Part shown: in pieces, positions 1-9,825 of the stretch
Layout of the letters: each line of letters opens with the position of its first letter
Numbering within the stretch: the first letter of the stretch is position 1
Source of the DNA: Rhizophagus clarus
Lineage: Eukaryota; Glomeromycota; Glomeromycetes; Glomerales; Glomeraceae
Direction: 5' to 3'
Length of the DNA stretch: 64,000 nucleotides
Assembly: GCA_015698045.1 (NCBI GenBank)
Contig: BLAL01000013.1
Span: forward strand, 124,001-188,000
Made by a program: the position numbers and the translations under genes
Notes under the pieces: generated by a model
Told to the model about the DNA's origin: nothing
The model's input: the letters and a program-made list of their open reading frames with translations, nothing else
Database searches by the model: none

Positions 1-1499
1 AGCTAAATAAATGGTAATTAAAAATTATTAAATAATATATATTGTAATAATGAAAAACTTATATCCCCAAGGATTCAACATCATGTATGACCTTTATTTG
101 ATATTAATTTCACCTTTCAACTGATTTCACCTATGTGCACCATTATTAGGCTTAAGTTACAATTGCCAGTGGGATTATATAGAAAGAAGTTACAAACTGG
201 CTTTCTTGTTGAAATTCATAATACCAAACCACATTTATTCGGAAAAAATACATATACATGTGTTCACATTTTAGTGGGAAATCATTTTTAAAATGGTTTG
301 TATTTATTATTTTTCTTTTTATTTGCCATTATTGGGAGGTCGTTAAAGCGTGCAGATTTGTCCGAAATTAAAATTACGTACTAAGTGACAAATAACAGGT
401 GTGACATATAGGTTTTTACAAACCGAATAAAAATGGGCGCTTGATTCTTTAAACATCCCTTAATTTAGGAAATAATTAAACAATATAAATCTAATCTTAG
501 ATTAGATTTGAAAGGAACAAGAAATATGACGACTGAATGATATGCATTAAATAGAGTCCAACCGTAAATGTCCTTCAATGCTACTTTTGTGTATCAACAT
601 CACATGATATAAATTACTGTGCCACCAATCTTTTTCGATGATTTCGTTCTTTTATCTCCAAGAACAATTGAATGTATTTTTATTTTCTTGTATGGTGTAA
701 TTACATTTAAAAAGTCACGATTTTATTATTTTATTTAAAAATAAAACCCCTTTTCCACAGGCATATGATCGCTTTGATTTTCGTTATCTATAAAATTACA
801 AATTCAACGGTAAAAAGCAGGTAAATTTATTACCTGATTTCTTTCTCAAAATATAAGCACGTTTATTCTATAAAAGCGAGGTATAAAGTTGAGTTCGGTT
901 TTTCTCGCGGATGCTCTGTTCCGATTTTTTATCAACTATCAAGTTACAATTTTGTTCTATTTTTCTAACTAAAAACAAAAAAAATAAAAATAAAAATAAA
1001 AAACTGATACTTTCTATTACAATATTTACTATAATTATTATATTTCTTATATTGCAATTGATCATGATTATAATCTTGAAATGCAATATTAGCGATACAG
1101 CCTAATATTTGAGAGGTGATGATGCTGCGAGGATATAATTATTATACGTCAAATCTGATCCGATATATATTTTTTATCTATAAAATAATTTTTGTATAAT
1201 GTATATGTGTATATTGTATATTGGTATTTCAATAAAAATAATATAAAATGAGAGATAAAACTATTCTAAATAAAGTTAATTATGTTAGATAATATATTTG
1301 GCAATATAAAATATATCTATATTGTATAGTTGTAGATTATGGATAGTACAGTAAAGATTTAATAAAAATAAAATTTAAGACAAAATGAATTTATCCTTTA
1401 TTTATAATTAAAATATATAATTTAAATATTCATATGTTAGAAATATATTGATTTATTTTAAAATAAATATAACTTTAACATCTATAAAATAAAGAACCC
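1..1499. other. AT-rich intergenic DNA
   Basis: No supportable gene is visible. The stretch is AT-rich with A/T runs (for example 960-1005). The only long ORFs are a low-complexity pair on opposite strands near 870-1105, rich in Lys, Ile and Phe, which are best read as compositional artefacts. Confidence 0.5.
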
Positions 1500-2017
1500 G
1501 ACAAGTGAAAAAAAAATTAACGAGAAGTTTATTTTTTTTAGACCGTTTTTTTTTAAAGTCTCGGATATGGAAAGCCGGCAAGTAAAGAGAATTTTTTCAT
1601 TTTTTTTATTCAATATTAACGAACATTTACGTTAACTATATAACTGTTCATTGAAATGTTTTTGATTTACTCTTTTTTTTAGATTGAACGCGCAGATTTT
1701 CGGTGAGAAATTTAATGATTTTTTTTTTTTGAAATTTTCTTTTAACGAAATATTTTTTTAATGTTTCGCTCTTTCTTTTCTTTTTATCCTTAGGTCATCT
1801 TCGGACGTGAAGGAGAGTCACTTCTAGACTATTTCTTTGATGAAACGATTCTGATATTTTGTTTCTTTTTTCTTTTAGGCGATTTTTCTGCTCTTTAGAC
1901 GCGGGATTCGGTTGGTGCTTTTTGTTTTAATTTTTTTTATATTTAAAGAACTATAATTGACAGTTTTTTCTTTTGTAGGTAATTCTTCGGGTCACTTGGA
2001 CGCGTTAGAATCGGCGA
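1500..2017 (+). repeat. Array 1 of hairpin / acceptor / mini-exon / donor units
   Basis: At least four units occur in series. Each has a short stem-loop, a long T/C tract, an AG, a 20-45 nt core often containing GGACGCG or GAACGCG followed by AGA/GAAT TTTCGG, then a donor-like GTGAG or GGTAAG. Examples: acceptor AG at 1681-1682, core 1683-1702, donor GTGAGA at 1703; acceptor at 1792-1793; further acceptors near 1877 and 1978. Stems pair GAACA with TGTTC near 1621, CGAAA with TTTCG near 1746-1768 and GAAAC with GTTTC near 1840. The array ends directly against a LINE RNase H relic. The same unit recurs at 4550-5440 and 39400-41720. No reading frame runs through it, and function is unknown. Confidence 0.6.
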
Positions 2018-2712
2018 GTGTTTAGAAGAAGACTATGCAACGTGAATAATAAACTAATTATATACATCGACGGTTCAGTAAACCCCAACATACAATCACT
2101 ATTCGGCATAAAAATCTACGATGAATTCAATAATCATATTGATGATTATATTTCTACAGTGGAAACGTGGATTACAGCAACAATGGCTGAAACTAAGGCA
2201 TTCATAGGTACACTTTTAATAATTCCTGAAAATAAACCAACAACAATAATATTAGATAGTGAAATAGTATATAACAATTTTTTCAGGCTCACTAATGATA
2301 TCAATAGCATTTCCTTAAGAGATATCTTAAAATTCTCTAATAATGGCGTATATCGGGTACTTGTCAAAGAAATTTTACAAACGGTTAACCTTGATATTAC
2401 TTTAAAGAAAATCAAAGCACACGATTCAGATTCTCTACACAACGAACTAGACAGATGGATCAAAAGATTCATATGAAGATATTAACAATATAGACATAAT
2501 AAATCTCAACCTTAACAACATTAAAGAATTACAGTTTATACCAACATGGAATAATTATATTATTGAACCAAGTCTAAGAAGATTCATTCATCTAACAACA
2601 AGAATAGAACATTTACAAAAATTCCTCAATTTACATAGAAATAATAACATTGATTGTCAATTACTTTCGAATACATTAATCATCAAACTGAAATTATTAA
2701 GTTTTTACAGGT
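2018..2712 (+). pseudogene. LINE RNase H relic
   Basis: The open frame 2018-2476 has an RNase H pattern: YIDGS with Asp18, a Glu near residue 58 (MAETKAF), ILDSE with Asp80, and HNELDR near the end, matching the D-E-D-D layout of the RNase H domain of non-LTR retrotransposons. The frame stops at 2474-2476. A shifted frame continues to about 2710 with a segment (WNNYIIEP, then LQKFLNLHR) that resembles the post-RNase H part of the larger LINE at 43140-43237 (LLWNNIAIE, LEKFINLH). No reverse transcriptase precedes it; array 1 abuts it instead. It is a truncated, frameshifted fragment of a related element, not a cellular RNase H gene. The first few codons (MFRRR) probably belong to the array. 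Confidence 0.75.
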
Positions 2713-3132
2713 TCGGAAAAAAAATAGTTACGTTCCGGAGCATTTGAAAATTTTTATTTCCAGACTTCATTTCGTGGAAATTTGAAATTTGTGCAGTACG
2801 GCATTCGATTGATCACTGCCCCTTCAGAAAAATCACATGGCTTTGGTATTTCGAAGAAGTTTTTGCCAAGATCAAAAAATATGAAAGTCAATACATGTTA
2901 ACACGTACAGTATAGTGTGGGTGAATGTATTTTATTGCTTTGCTATATACAACATAAAGCTAAATAAATCTATTTTTATCAAATATTAGAATTAAGCTAA
3001 ATTTACTGCAAAAAAATGTTCTAATATGTTTAATAAAATTCTAATAAAAAAATTTAATTAATAACGTTATAATAAAAAAAAATATTTTATATTAAGTATT
3101 AGCATTAGCAAACTAAAGTTCTTTTGTGAAAC
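2713..3132. other. Spacer between LINE relic and Uma2-like gene
   Basis: AT-rich sequence. A stretch near 2715-2880 is more balanced in composition but has no recognisable frame. Nothing else is seen. Confidence 0.4.
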
Positions 3133-4254
3133 TTAAATGTTAAATTCGTCAACTATTGCTTCATGAATCTCATAAAGATCCAAATCAAATCCTTGATTCA
3201 TTGCTGGAGTAAAAGGTCGAACAGTAATATCTCCATCAAAGAGTTCATTGGCTGGGATATTCATGATATATGTCCCAATACCGGCCATGTTACAAGCAGG
3301 GTAGTTGTTTCCAGTAATTGGATTTCTTCTGCCAAATCCAATAAAACGATTCTGAGGTACTCCCATGGTATTGGTAATACAGTTTATAGTTGACCCATAT
3401 GGAGTTGCCATACCAAATGAGATGACTTGTTCCGGAATCAGTGGAGTCTGGCTTGTACGAACGTATTTTGCTGCAATTAGTGTAATAGTATTGTCTCTTC
3501 TAGGCTTAAAAATCTTAACTAATAATACGATTTGGATGGTAGTACGTGAAGAAAAATATAGAGCTACTTTTCTATGAAGATCGGGAAGACTTTGGGTATA
3601 ACCAACTTCGATGATCATCGTAGGGTATGCTGCTCCTAGGTTATTTGCAGCTGCACCGGGTTGTGGCCTAATACGATTTTTTGGTCGAACCCACGAATCT
3701 GGCTCTTTTGAACTGTTTGCACCTAAAATCAGAGTTGCATCATCTTCGTACGCCAAATCCGTACGATTCCATATGCCCATTGAAACCTTTGATGGTTGCT
3801 GATGCTCTTGAATGAGGAAGGGTAGGCAATTCATATGCTTTGATTATTCCATTGTCTAAGTATATGAGTACCGGAAGATGCGAGTCACGTTCATGATATT
3901 TTAGATAGGCATCGAGTGATACATTTTCTCTTAAAACGAGTTCCCTTGATCCTGTATATTCTTCTGACTCTTCTTGAGGTAATGCAAGTAAGTGATTTTT
4001 GGCTGAATCAAGTTCTTTGGTTGATAGACGAATTTTCTTTTTCATGGGTTGTAATAAGTTGATGGTGTTTGTTTCTTGTGTACTTGTAGTCGGGGGAGCC
4101 TGAGAACGAGCTTAAGAACGAGTGTGTTAATAAGAACTATAACGAACTGAATCTGAAAAATGTACGTTTGATATTTAATAAACTGTATTAAATAGAGAAT
4201 TATAAACTTTTTACTATGAACCTTACTCTCTGCATTGCTAAAAGTCGAAGCCAT
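3133..4254 (-). pseudogene. Uma2-like PD-(D/E)XK nuclease-family gene, frameshifted
   Basis: Two overlapping minus-strand frames (4045-3740 and 3834-3133) together make one protein resembling Uma2/DUF820-type putative endonucleases, known from bacteria. The second frame carries PDSW (Asp46 of that frame), then MIIEV (Glu76) and a spaced DLHRK...YF, the usual D...ExV...K...Y order of the fold. The first frame holds the N-terminal part (Lys-rich start, then VLIYLDNGIIKAYELP). The switch must lie within the 95-base overlap, so the gene is broken by a frameshift, or a base is missing in the assembly. An upstream exon is possible: ATG at 4252-4254 opens MASTFSNAES, and the frame of the first block extends upstream to an acceptor-like TTCTCAG near 4103. 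The donor choice is unclear. Nuclease activity is inferred from family resemblance only. Confidence 0.6.
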
Positions 4255-4549
4255 AGCGTAAACAATCTTTAATAAAATAGAGAGAGGGAGATTTATTTTT
4301 AAATTATGAAATGCAGATATAATTTTCCTTATGTTTACGTAATATTACTATAAGTAAGTCACGTGTCAATATATAATACTTAATATGTCCTTTTTTATGA
4401 ACAGAAAAATGCCCTCTATTTATATCAAATTGAACATCACGTATATCACGTAGTAGTTCGATAATCTTTTTTAAGTTCAAAAAAAAGTAAGAAAGTTTAA
4501 ATTTTCTTTTGGTTAAACTTTCATTTTTCTCTTTTTCCACTCGTTCTAT

Positions 4550-5440
4550 CCTATCCCTATCCCTAACCCTTTTCCTTTCCTTTCTTTTTTCTTTTTTCTT
4601 TTTTTAAACAGTCGCTTTGTGTAAGGGAAAAATGTTATTCTTTACTTGTTTGATTTGACAAAATGTTATATTAACGTTTGTTATTTCTCTCTTTTTCTAG
4701 ATAGCCGGATTTTCCTTTCCCTCCTGGTAGTAAGACATTTCAGTTCTCAGGTAAACATCTTTTAGTTTAGATCAATAGGACCGGTTGGTTAATGGTGAAT
4801 AATTTTTTTATTCGTTTGTTAAATTATTCGTTTAATGTAGCAATTACTAATTGTTTTATTTATTTTTTCTTTTGTTGACGGACTGGTACTTTGGGATATT
4901 TACTAGACGCGTGAGAATCGGCGAGTAGATTTTTTACTTTAGATAACTCTTTTAATGAAACAATTACTAATTGTTTCATTCTTTTTTTTCTTTTTGTAGA
5001 TGAGATATTTGAACACGTAAAAAATTTGATAAGGGGTTTTTGAAATCTTTGGTATGATACAAAAAAAAATTTTTTTTTTTATATTAATTTCTTTATCGAA
5101 ATGTTCTAATAATGTTTTGACCTTCTTTTTTTTTATACTAAGGGCTTGGACGCGTAGATTTTTGGTTTCTGAATATGCGGAAGTCTTTAATTTTTATTTT
5201 TTTTGTTTTTTTTTATTTTTTTTATTTCAACGAACTGTTACTAACAGTTACTTTTTTTTCTCTTTTAGGCTGGTGGTTTTTCGGGTTACTTTAGAAATAG
5301 ATTTCAATTTTAAACGGCCTGAACGCATCGAGTCTTGAGCGTGGAATTTCAGTTGAAACTGGAGCGAATTTCGGTAACAACAGCATTTTTCTAATATATT
5401 TTTTTTTTAACAAAACGCTTACTAACAACGACTGGTATTT
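4550..5440 (+). repeat. Array 2 of hairpin / acceptor / mini-exon / donor units
   Basis: About six units of the same design as at 1500-2017. Clear stem-loops include ATGAAACAATT / AATTGTTTCAT around 4955-4980 (11-bp perfect arms, loop ACTA), CAATT / AATTG near 4841-4854, and AACTGTT / AACAGTT near 5230-5246. Each is followed by a long pyrimidine tract and TAG or CAG. Cores near 4912 and 5150 contain GACGCGTGAGAATCGG or GGACGCGTAGATTTTTGG. The array lies upstream of, and divergent from, the Uma2-like gene. It begins with a polypyrimidine stretch containing CCCTATCCCTAACCC. No coding frame crosses it. Confidence 0.6.
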
Positions 5441-6298
5441 TGAAATGGTAACAGAAAAATTGTCAAGAATGTTAAAAGTGTGGCTTTAGAATTGAACAAT
5501 TGAATGATATTTCCATTTCGAAGATATTTCTGTAAATTGATATTGATAAATAATTTAAAAGAGTCTTTGAGGGTTTATATACTTTATATACTTTTCTGAA
5601 TACATCGTGATTAATTATAAAATAATCTTTATAAACTCTTAATTGATGCAATGAAATATGATATAATGATATAAATGATATAAAAAAAAAAGTTTATAAA
5701 ATTAACTTGTCGGCAAGCGAAAAAAAGTGATTCATATGATTTTATCGTTACTCAGATTGCATTCACGAGGTATTTATTAATTCTTCGATTGTACAACAAC
5801 AATTAGTAGCCAATAAAATTAATTTTAAATTATGTAACTAAATTAAATCCGGAGAGTAAAAAAATCGAGTAGCGTGATCACTAACAATAATTTTAGCCAT
5901 GCATTTAATTTTTTTTTTATGTATCTACCGCCGGAGTAATTATTGTATGTAGATCGCCATCGAGTTTGCCAAAATAATTTTAACTCTGATGATAAAAATA
6001 TGATGATAATTAGAGTTAAATAGAATTTTCTATAATTATAATTAATAGGATCTAGTTTCAATTAAAAATCGATAATAACTATCCGTTCAGTACGTGATGA
6101 TGTGCAACAATAAACCAGCACTTCATCACTTTCTAATCTTCCCTCATTGTATTTTGTTTATCACTATATACTGTATATATCATATATATATATTATATAT
6201 ACTCTATCATTAAATCATTACACTTTATTTAGTTAAAAAAATAATTTTGTTTTGCATATTTATATTTAAATAAAATATATAGTTTCAAACTACAAAGA
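5441..6298. other. AT-rich spacer before gene pair 1
   Basis: No gene is seen. The right part (about 5950-6240) resembles sequence upstream of pair 2 (about 13560-13920), for example GTTTATCACT near 6160 and 13855 and the AGTTTACC/AGTTTGCC plus AAATAATTT stretch near 5955 and 13578. This suggests that the duplicated block starts left of the genes. A TA-rich run lies at 6170-6205. Confidence 0.4.
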
Positions 6299-8030
6299 TT
6301 AAACATTCTTAATTGAACCTTCTTCTAAATGTTCTAAAGCAATATTATCCATTAAATCATCATCACTAATATCATCACCTAAAATTTTTACTATTTCACG
6401 ATTATTATTTCGTAAATCTAAGTATCTTTTGCGTGTGGTTTTCAATTTTTCTAAAAAATAGGCATCAATATAATATTCTTTTAATAAATGTTCTAATACA
6501 GCTACTCTATCCCTTAATTCAGCACCTGGTGGTAATTTACGTGGATCTTCCGCTAAAGGAATTCCTGCGCGAGAAACGTATCTACTTGCTAATTTTCGTT
6601 TAAAACTTCGACGATATGACCAACAACATAACCATTTTTGGCAAATTCCCCTTAAAAATAAATAAAATTTAATGATTGTATATATATATATATACATATA
6701 TAATGATATGTATAAAAATAGAATATTTACCATGGGGAAAGTCTTGATGCGCCAAATAAAATAAAAAATACTCCGCTTATAGCACTATAAAAACCACCAA
6801 GACTTGAAACAAATTTGTTAACTAAGAAAGAAATAGAAGAAAGAAAAAATTTGTTTGAGACTAATTAATTAATATTTGATGATCGAATGTTTTTTAATAT
6901 TACCAGTTTGGTATTTAACTTCTTGATGAAGTAAATAGTAATCAGAGTTAAATCTTAATTCTAGCACTGTATATGAAGTGTCTGGTGTCGGAGCAAGTAA
7001 CTTCTCTACAATTTCAATATTCATTGAATTATCATCTGCTTTAAAGCCAAGTATTCCATATGAAGCTAAAGAATAATGTGATATTGATTTGATATTAAAT
7101 TCATAAATAAAATATTGTCCTCGAGTAATAAAATATTGATTAGGATTTAGGGACTCATTTTTAACATTCTTGGAAAAACTTAACATTGTTGAACTTGCTG
7201 TACTAATGTTAATTGATTCGAAATTAATTTCGAAATAACTATACATTGATGAATTATCCAATGTGATAACAAAGAGAAGTTCATTATTAAACTTATTAGG
7301 GGAATCAACTATATTTACAATATTAGCAAATTCACTATTTATAAACGGAGGAGTAAATATCCTACAACGATTATTATCATAATCACGGATAAAAAAATCG
7401 GAATTTTTAGGAATTGAACCATTGCTATATAATTCATATGATTGGTTAAAATTGTACGGGTGAAATTCATTTAAATCTATAAGGATAATTAAAGATTAAT
7501 ATTTGTAAACAAAACTATAAATATATTAAGATTTAGTAAAACTTACATTTATTATCATTCTCATAATCATAAAAAGAATAATCATTAGGAACATATAATT
7601 TTGAACTTGAAAAATCACTATATAATTTATATAATGATATGTTTAATGAATCATCACCGTTATAATTGCCTATTTAATAAACATGTATTAATTGTTAGCG
7701 AATATATTAAATTCAAAATATGGAATAAATTCTTACCTAAAGTTCTTGGGCAAATTTTAAATCCTATTTAAAAAAAGATCTAATAAGTTAAAATTCTAAG
7801 AATTATATATATTAATTTATAAGATAAATACTTGGGTATGTATAATTTACAGCAACAAATGAATTATCATGGCTACTTAAGTACAAGGTCGGTTTGTCAA
7901 AACTGAAAACGAATTCCCCGAATGAATTCCACGCGTAAAAAACAAGAGCAAATGAAAAAACAATAGCAGTAAAAAATCGAAATATGCTGAAAAATTTGGG
8001 TTCTGAAGTTCGAGATTCAAAAAGAAACAT
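6299..8030 (-). CDS. Six-exon membrane protein, minus-strand partner of gene pair 1
   Basis: Family not recognised by name. Exons 8030-7832, 7763-7737 (27 nt), 7669-7547, 7476-6904, 6821-6731 and 6650-6299 all have GT-AG borders and join in frame to 454 codons plus stop. The paralogue at 14146-15865 has the same structure, which supports the model. The protein has an N-terminal membrane segment (about residues 18-37, FRFFTAIVFSFALVFYAW), a long Asn/Ser/Tyr-rich middle domain of roughly 290 residues, a second hydrophobic segment in exon 5 (GGFYSAISGVFFILFGA), then a Cys/Trp/Arg-rich junction (CQKWLCCWSYRRSFKR) and an acidic, probably coiled-coil tail (LASRYVSRAGIPLAEDP, ELRDRVAVLEHLLKEYY). Two-pass topology with an outside loop and a cytosolic tail is inferred. 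It lies head to head with the gene at 8410, 379 bp away. Confidence 0.8.
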
Positions 8031-8409
8031 ATTTATAACGATAAAAAAAATAATAAATTGAGTTTAATTAATGTATAAAAGTAAAGTGTAAGGTGAAGTA
8101 TTTATTTATTTATTGAGGACGAGAATACATTGTGGTGTACGTACGTCAGGTGGTTAATGTTTACTGTTTGTTGATTATGTAATCATGTGATAATATACGA
8201 TAAAGTACCAATTTACTATAATTATAAAATTGGACTTTTCCAAAATCTGCAATTAGATCATATATAGCTTATATATATATATATACATATTTGATGCATG
8301 GATATACATAGATAGAATATCCCTACTAGTTTGGTTACTCATACTATATTATAATATAAATACTGCATACGCGATCGCGAGCAATACTTATTCACAAAGA
8401 TTTATCAAT
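8031..8409. promoter_or_regulatory. Bidirectional promoter of gene pair 1
   Basis: 379 bp separate the two start codons. The plus-strand side has TATAAATA at 8355-8362, 48 bp before the ATG, followed by ACTGCATAC and CGATCGCGAGCAATACTTAT. The same blocks are found in the same order before the paralogue at 16359. On the minus-strand side, GTCAGGTGG followed by TAATGTTT and TGTAATCAT (8147-8187) is repeated at 15967-16007. Conservation between copies inside otherwise diverged spacer argues that these are functional elements. Confidence 0.6.
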
Positions 8410-9825
8410 ATGGAAAAAATTTCGCATTATTTGAACACATTTAAGCAACATCTGCCGAATTTAAGTTTAATTGAGGGTTTATTTTGTTTTATTATTGTTA
8501 TAAATACTCTATGTATACTGATCGAAGAGATTCACTTTTCGTTCGCAGCATATAATAATATAGAAAATTTTACTATAAGTTTTTCATATTCGATGTTCAT
8601 TTTGATTTTAGTAATTATATCAGGAATTGTTACGGTAACTATAGTAAGCTTGTTACTTAATATAATTTTAGGCAACGTTTTATTAAATGGGTTGTTATTG
8701 TATAATTATAGATCAAATTAAGGACATCGGGTCATATAATGATATATTTATTTATGAATATCATAAATATCTTTAGAATCATCATCTATCAGCTTGAATT
8801 TAATATTAATTATATTATATTTTTGAATTTGGCAATTCTTTTAATTTTTTTCTTAATAAGTGTTATGTTATGTTGTGAAAGGTAAATGAAGCACATATTT
8901 GGATTGATAAAATAAGAACTATAAAATTTATAAAATTTAATCTATAATATACTCAGAAAAAGGGGGAAAAGTTATAATCACTTCCATAAAAAAATTGAAG
9001 ATCTTGAAATTAAAAGTAAGAATATATATGTTGTTTTATAAAATGACAGTTTTTTTCTAACTTATCCATTTTTAGGACTTTACCGATGGTATTGTCGACA
9101 AAAAATTTTATGCCATGCACAAATTATAGTTGCTTATTTTGGGTATACGCAATATATAGATATCATATCGTTAACGATTGAATCCGAAATACCAGATCCG
9201 GTTATTCTCTTAAAAATGATGCCTTGGACATATATTCCTTCATGTCTAATTTCTTTAATAATGATTGAAGGGGTAATTACTTTAAATTAAACCTCCCTCT
9301 CTCTCTCTTTTTTTTTTAATCATTATTATAATTATTCTTATTTACAGGTTCGCTCAGAATCAAACCGCAGAATGTTTTACTATTATATTGTTAGTTTAGC
9401 GCTTAGCTCATTTCATCTTTACGTATTTGTGGTTTTTATAAGTGTGTATTATTTCTATTATAATATTTATAATATTTTGCTTACTCAACTTAATTAATCA
9501 ACTTTATTTTTTTATTCAACTAAAGATATGATAAAATCATCACCGACAACAACGATATCAATAGTACAGGTAATTATAGAATTTATTATTCCATTTCTTA
9601 TAACAGTAATTACAATTATAAATTCTATAATTTGTCATAAAAATTTTGGAAAAGGATTAAAAGTTTATCGTAAGTATGAAAAATTTTTCCTCATTTTATA
9701 AAAAATTATAATTAATTATATTAATTGTTAATTTTTTTTTTTTAGTAAATTATGAACCAAAGACTTTTAAGGAAATAATTAAATATAATGATGACCTAGA
9801 TCAATGTTATAAAGATGACGATTGA
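8410..9825 (+). CDS. Seven-exon multi-pass membrane protein, plus-strand partner of gene pair 1
   Basis: Family not recognised. Exons 8410-8643 (or ending at 8634 with donor GTAACT), 8712-8881, 8957-9015, 9076-9272, 9348-9441, 9526-9669 and 9746-9825 have GT-AG borders and join in frame to 325 codons plus stop. The copies at 16359-17777 and 44600-45712 share the splice phases. Roughly seven hydrophobic helices are visible, for example residues 22-40 (EGLFCFIIVINTLCILI), about 61-78, 88-103, 111-131, 204-219, 230-251 and 265-290. A basic loop is encoded by exon 3 and the start of exon 4 (CER KRGKSYNHFHKK ... LYRWYCRQK). Conserved late motifs are CHAQ, IMIEG and CHKNFGKGLKVY; the tail is acidic (NDDLDQCYKDDD). 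A seven-helix receptor-like or channel-like role is possible, but nothing in the sequence proves it. Confidence 0.8.

Noticed and set aside
868..1105. Overlapping ORFs on both strands
   Set aside because: Lys/Ile/Phe-rich low complexity in A/T-rich DNA, with no domain or splice context.
4304..4540. 78-codon minus-strand ORF
   Set aside because: Lys/Ile/Leu-rich, no paralogue in the window, no recognisable domain.
4549..4573. CCCTATCCCTAACCC as a telomere-like repeat
   Set aside because: Only two or three degenerate units inside a polypyrimidine tract; not a telomere.
5054..5338. 94-codon ORF over array 2
   Set aside because: It runs through several acceptor/donor units and T-runs; Phe-rich artefact of the repeat.
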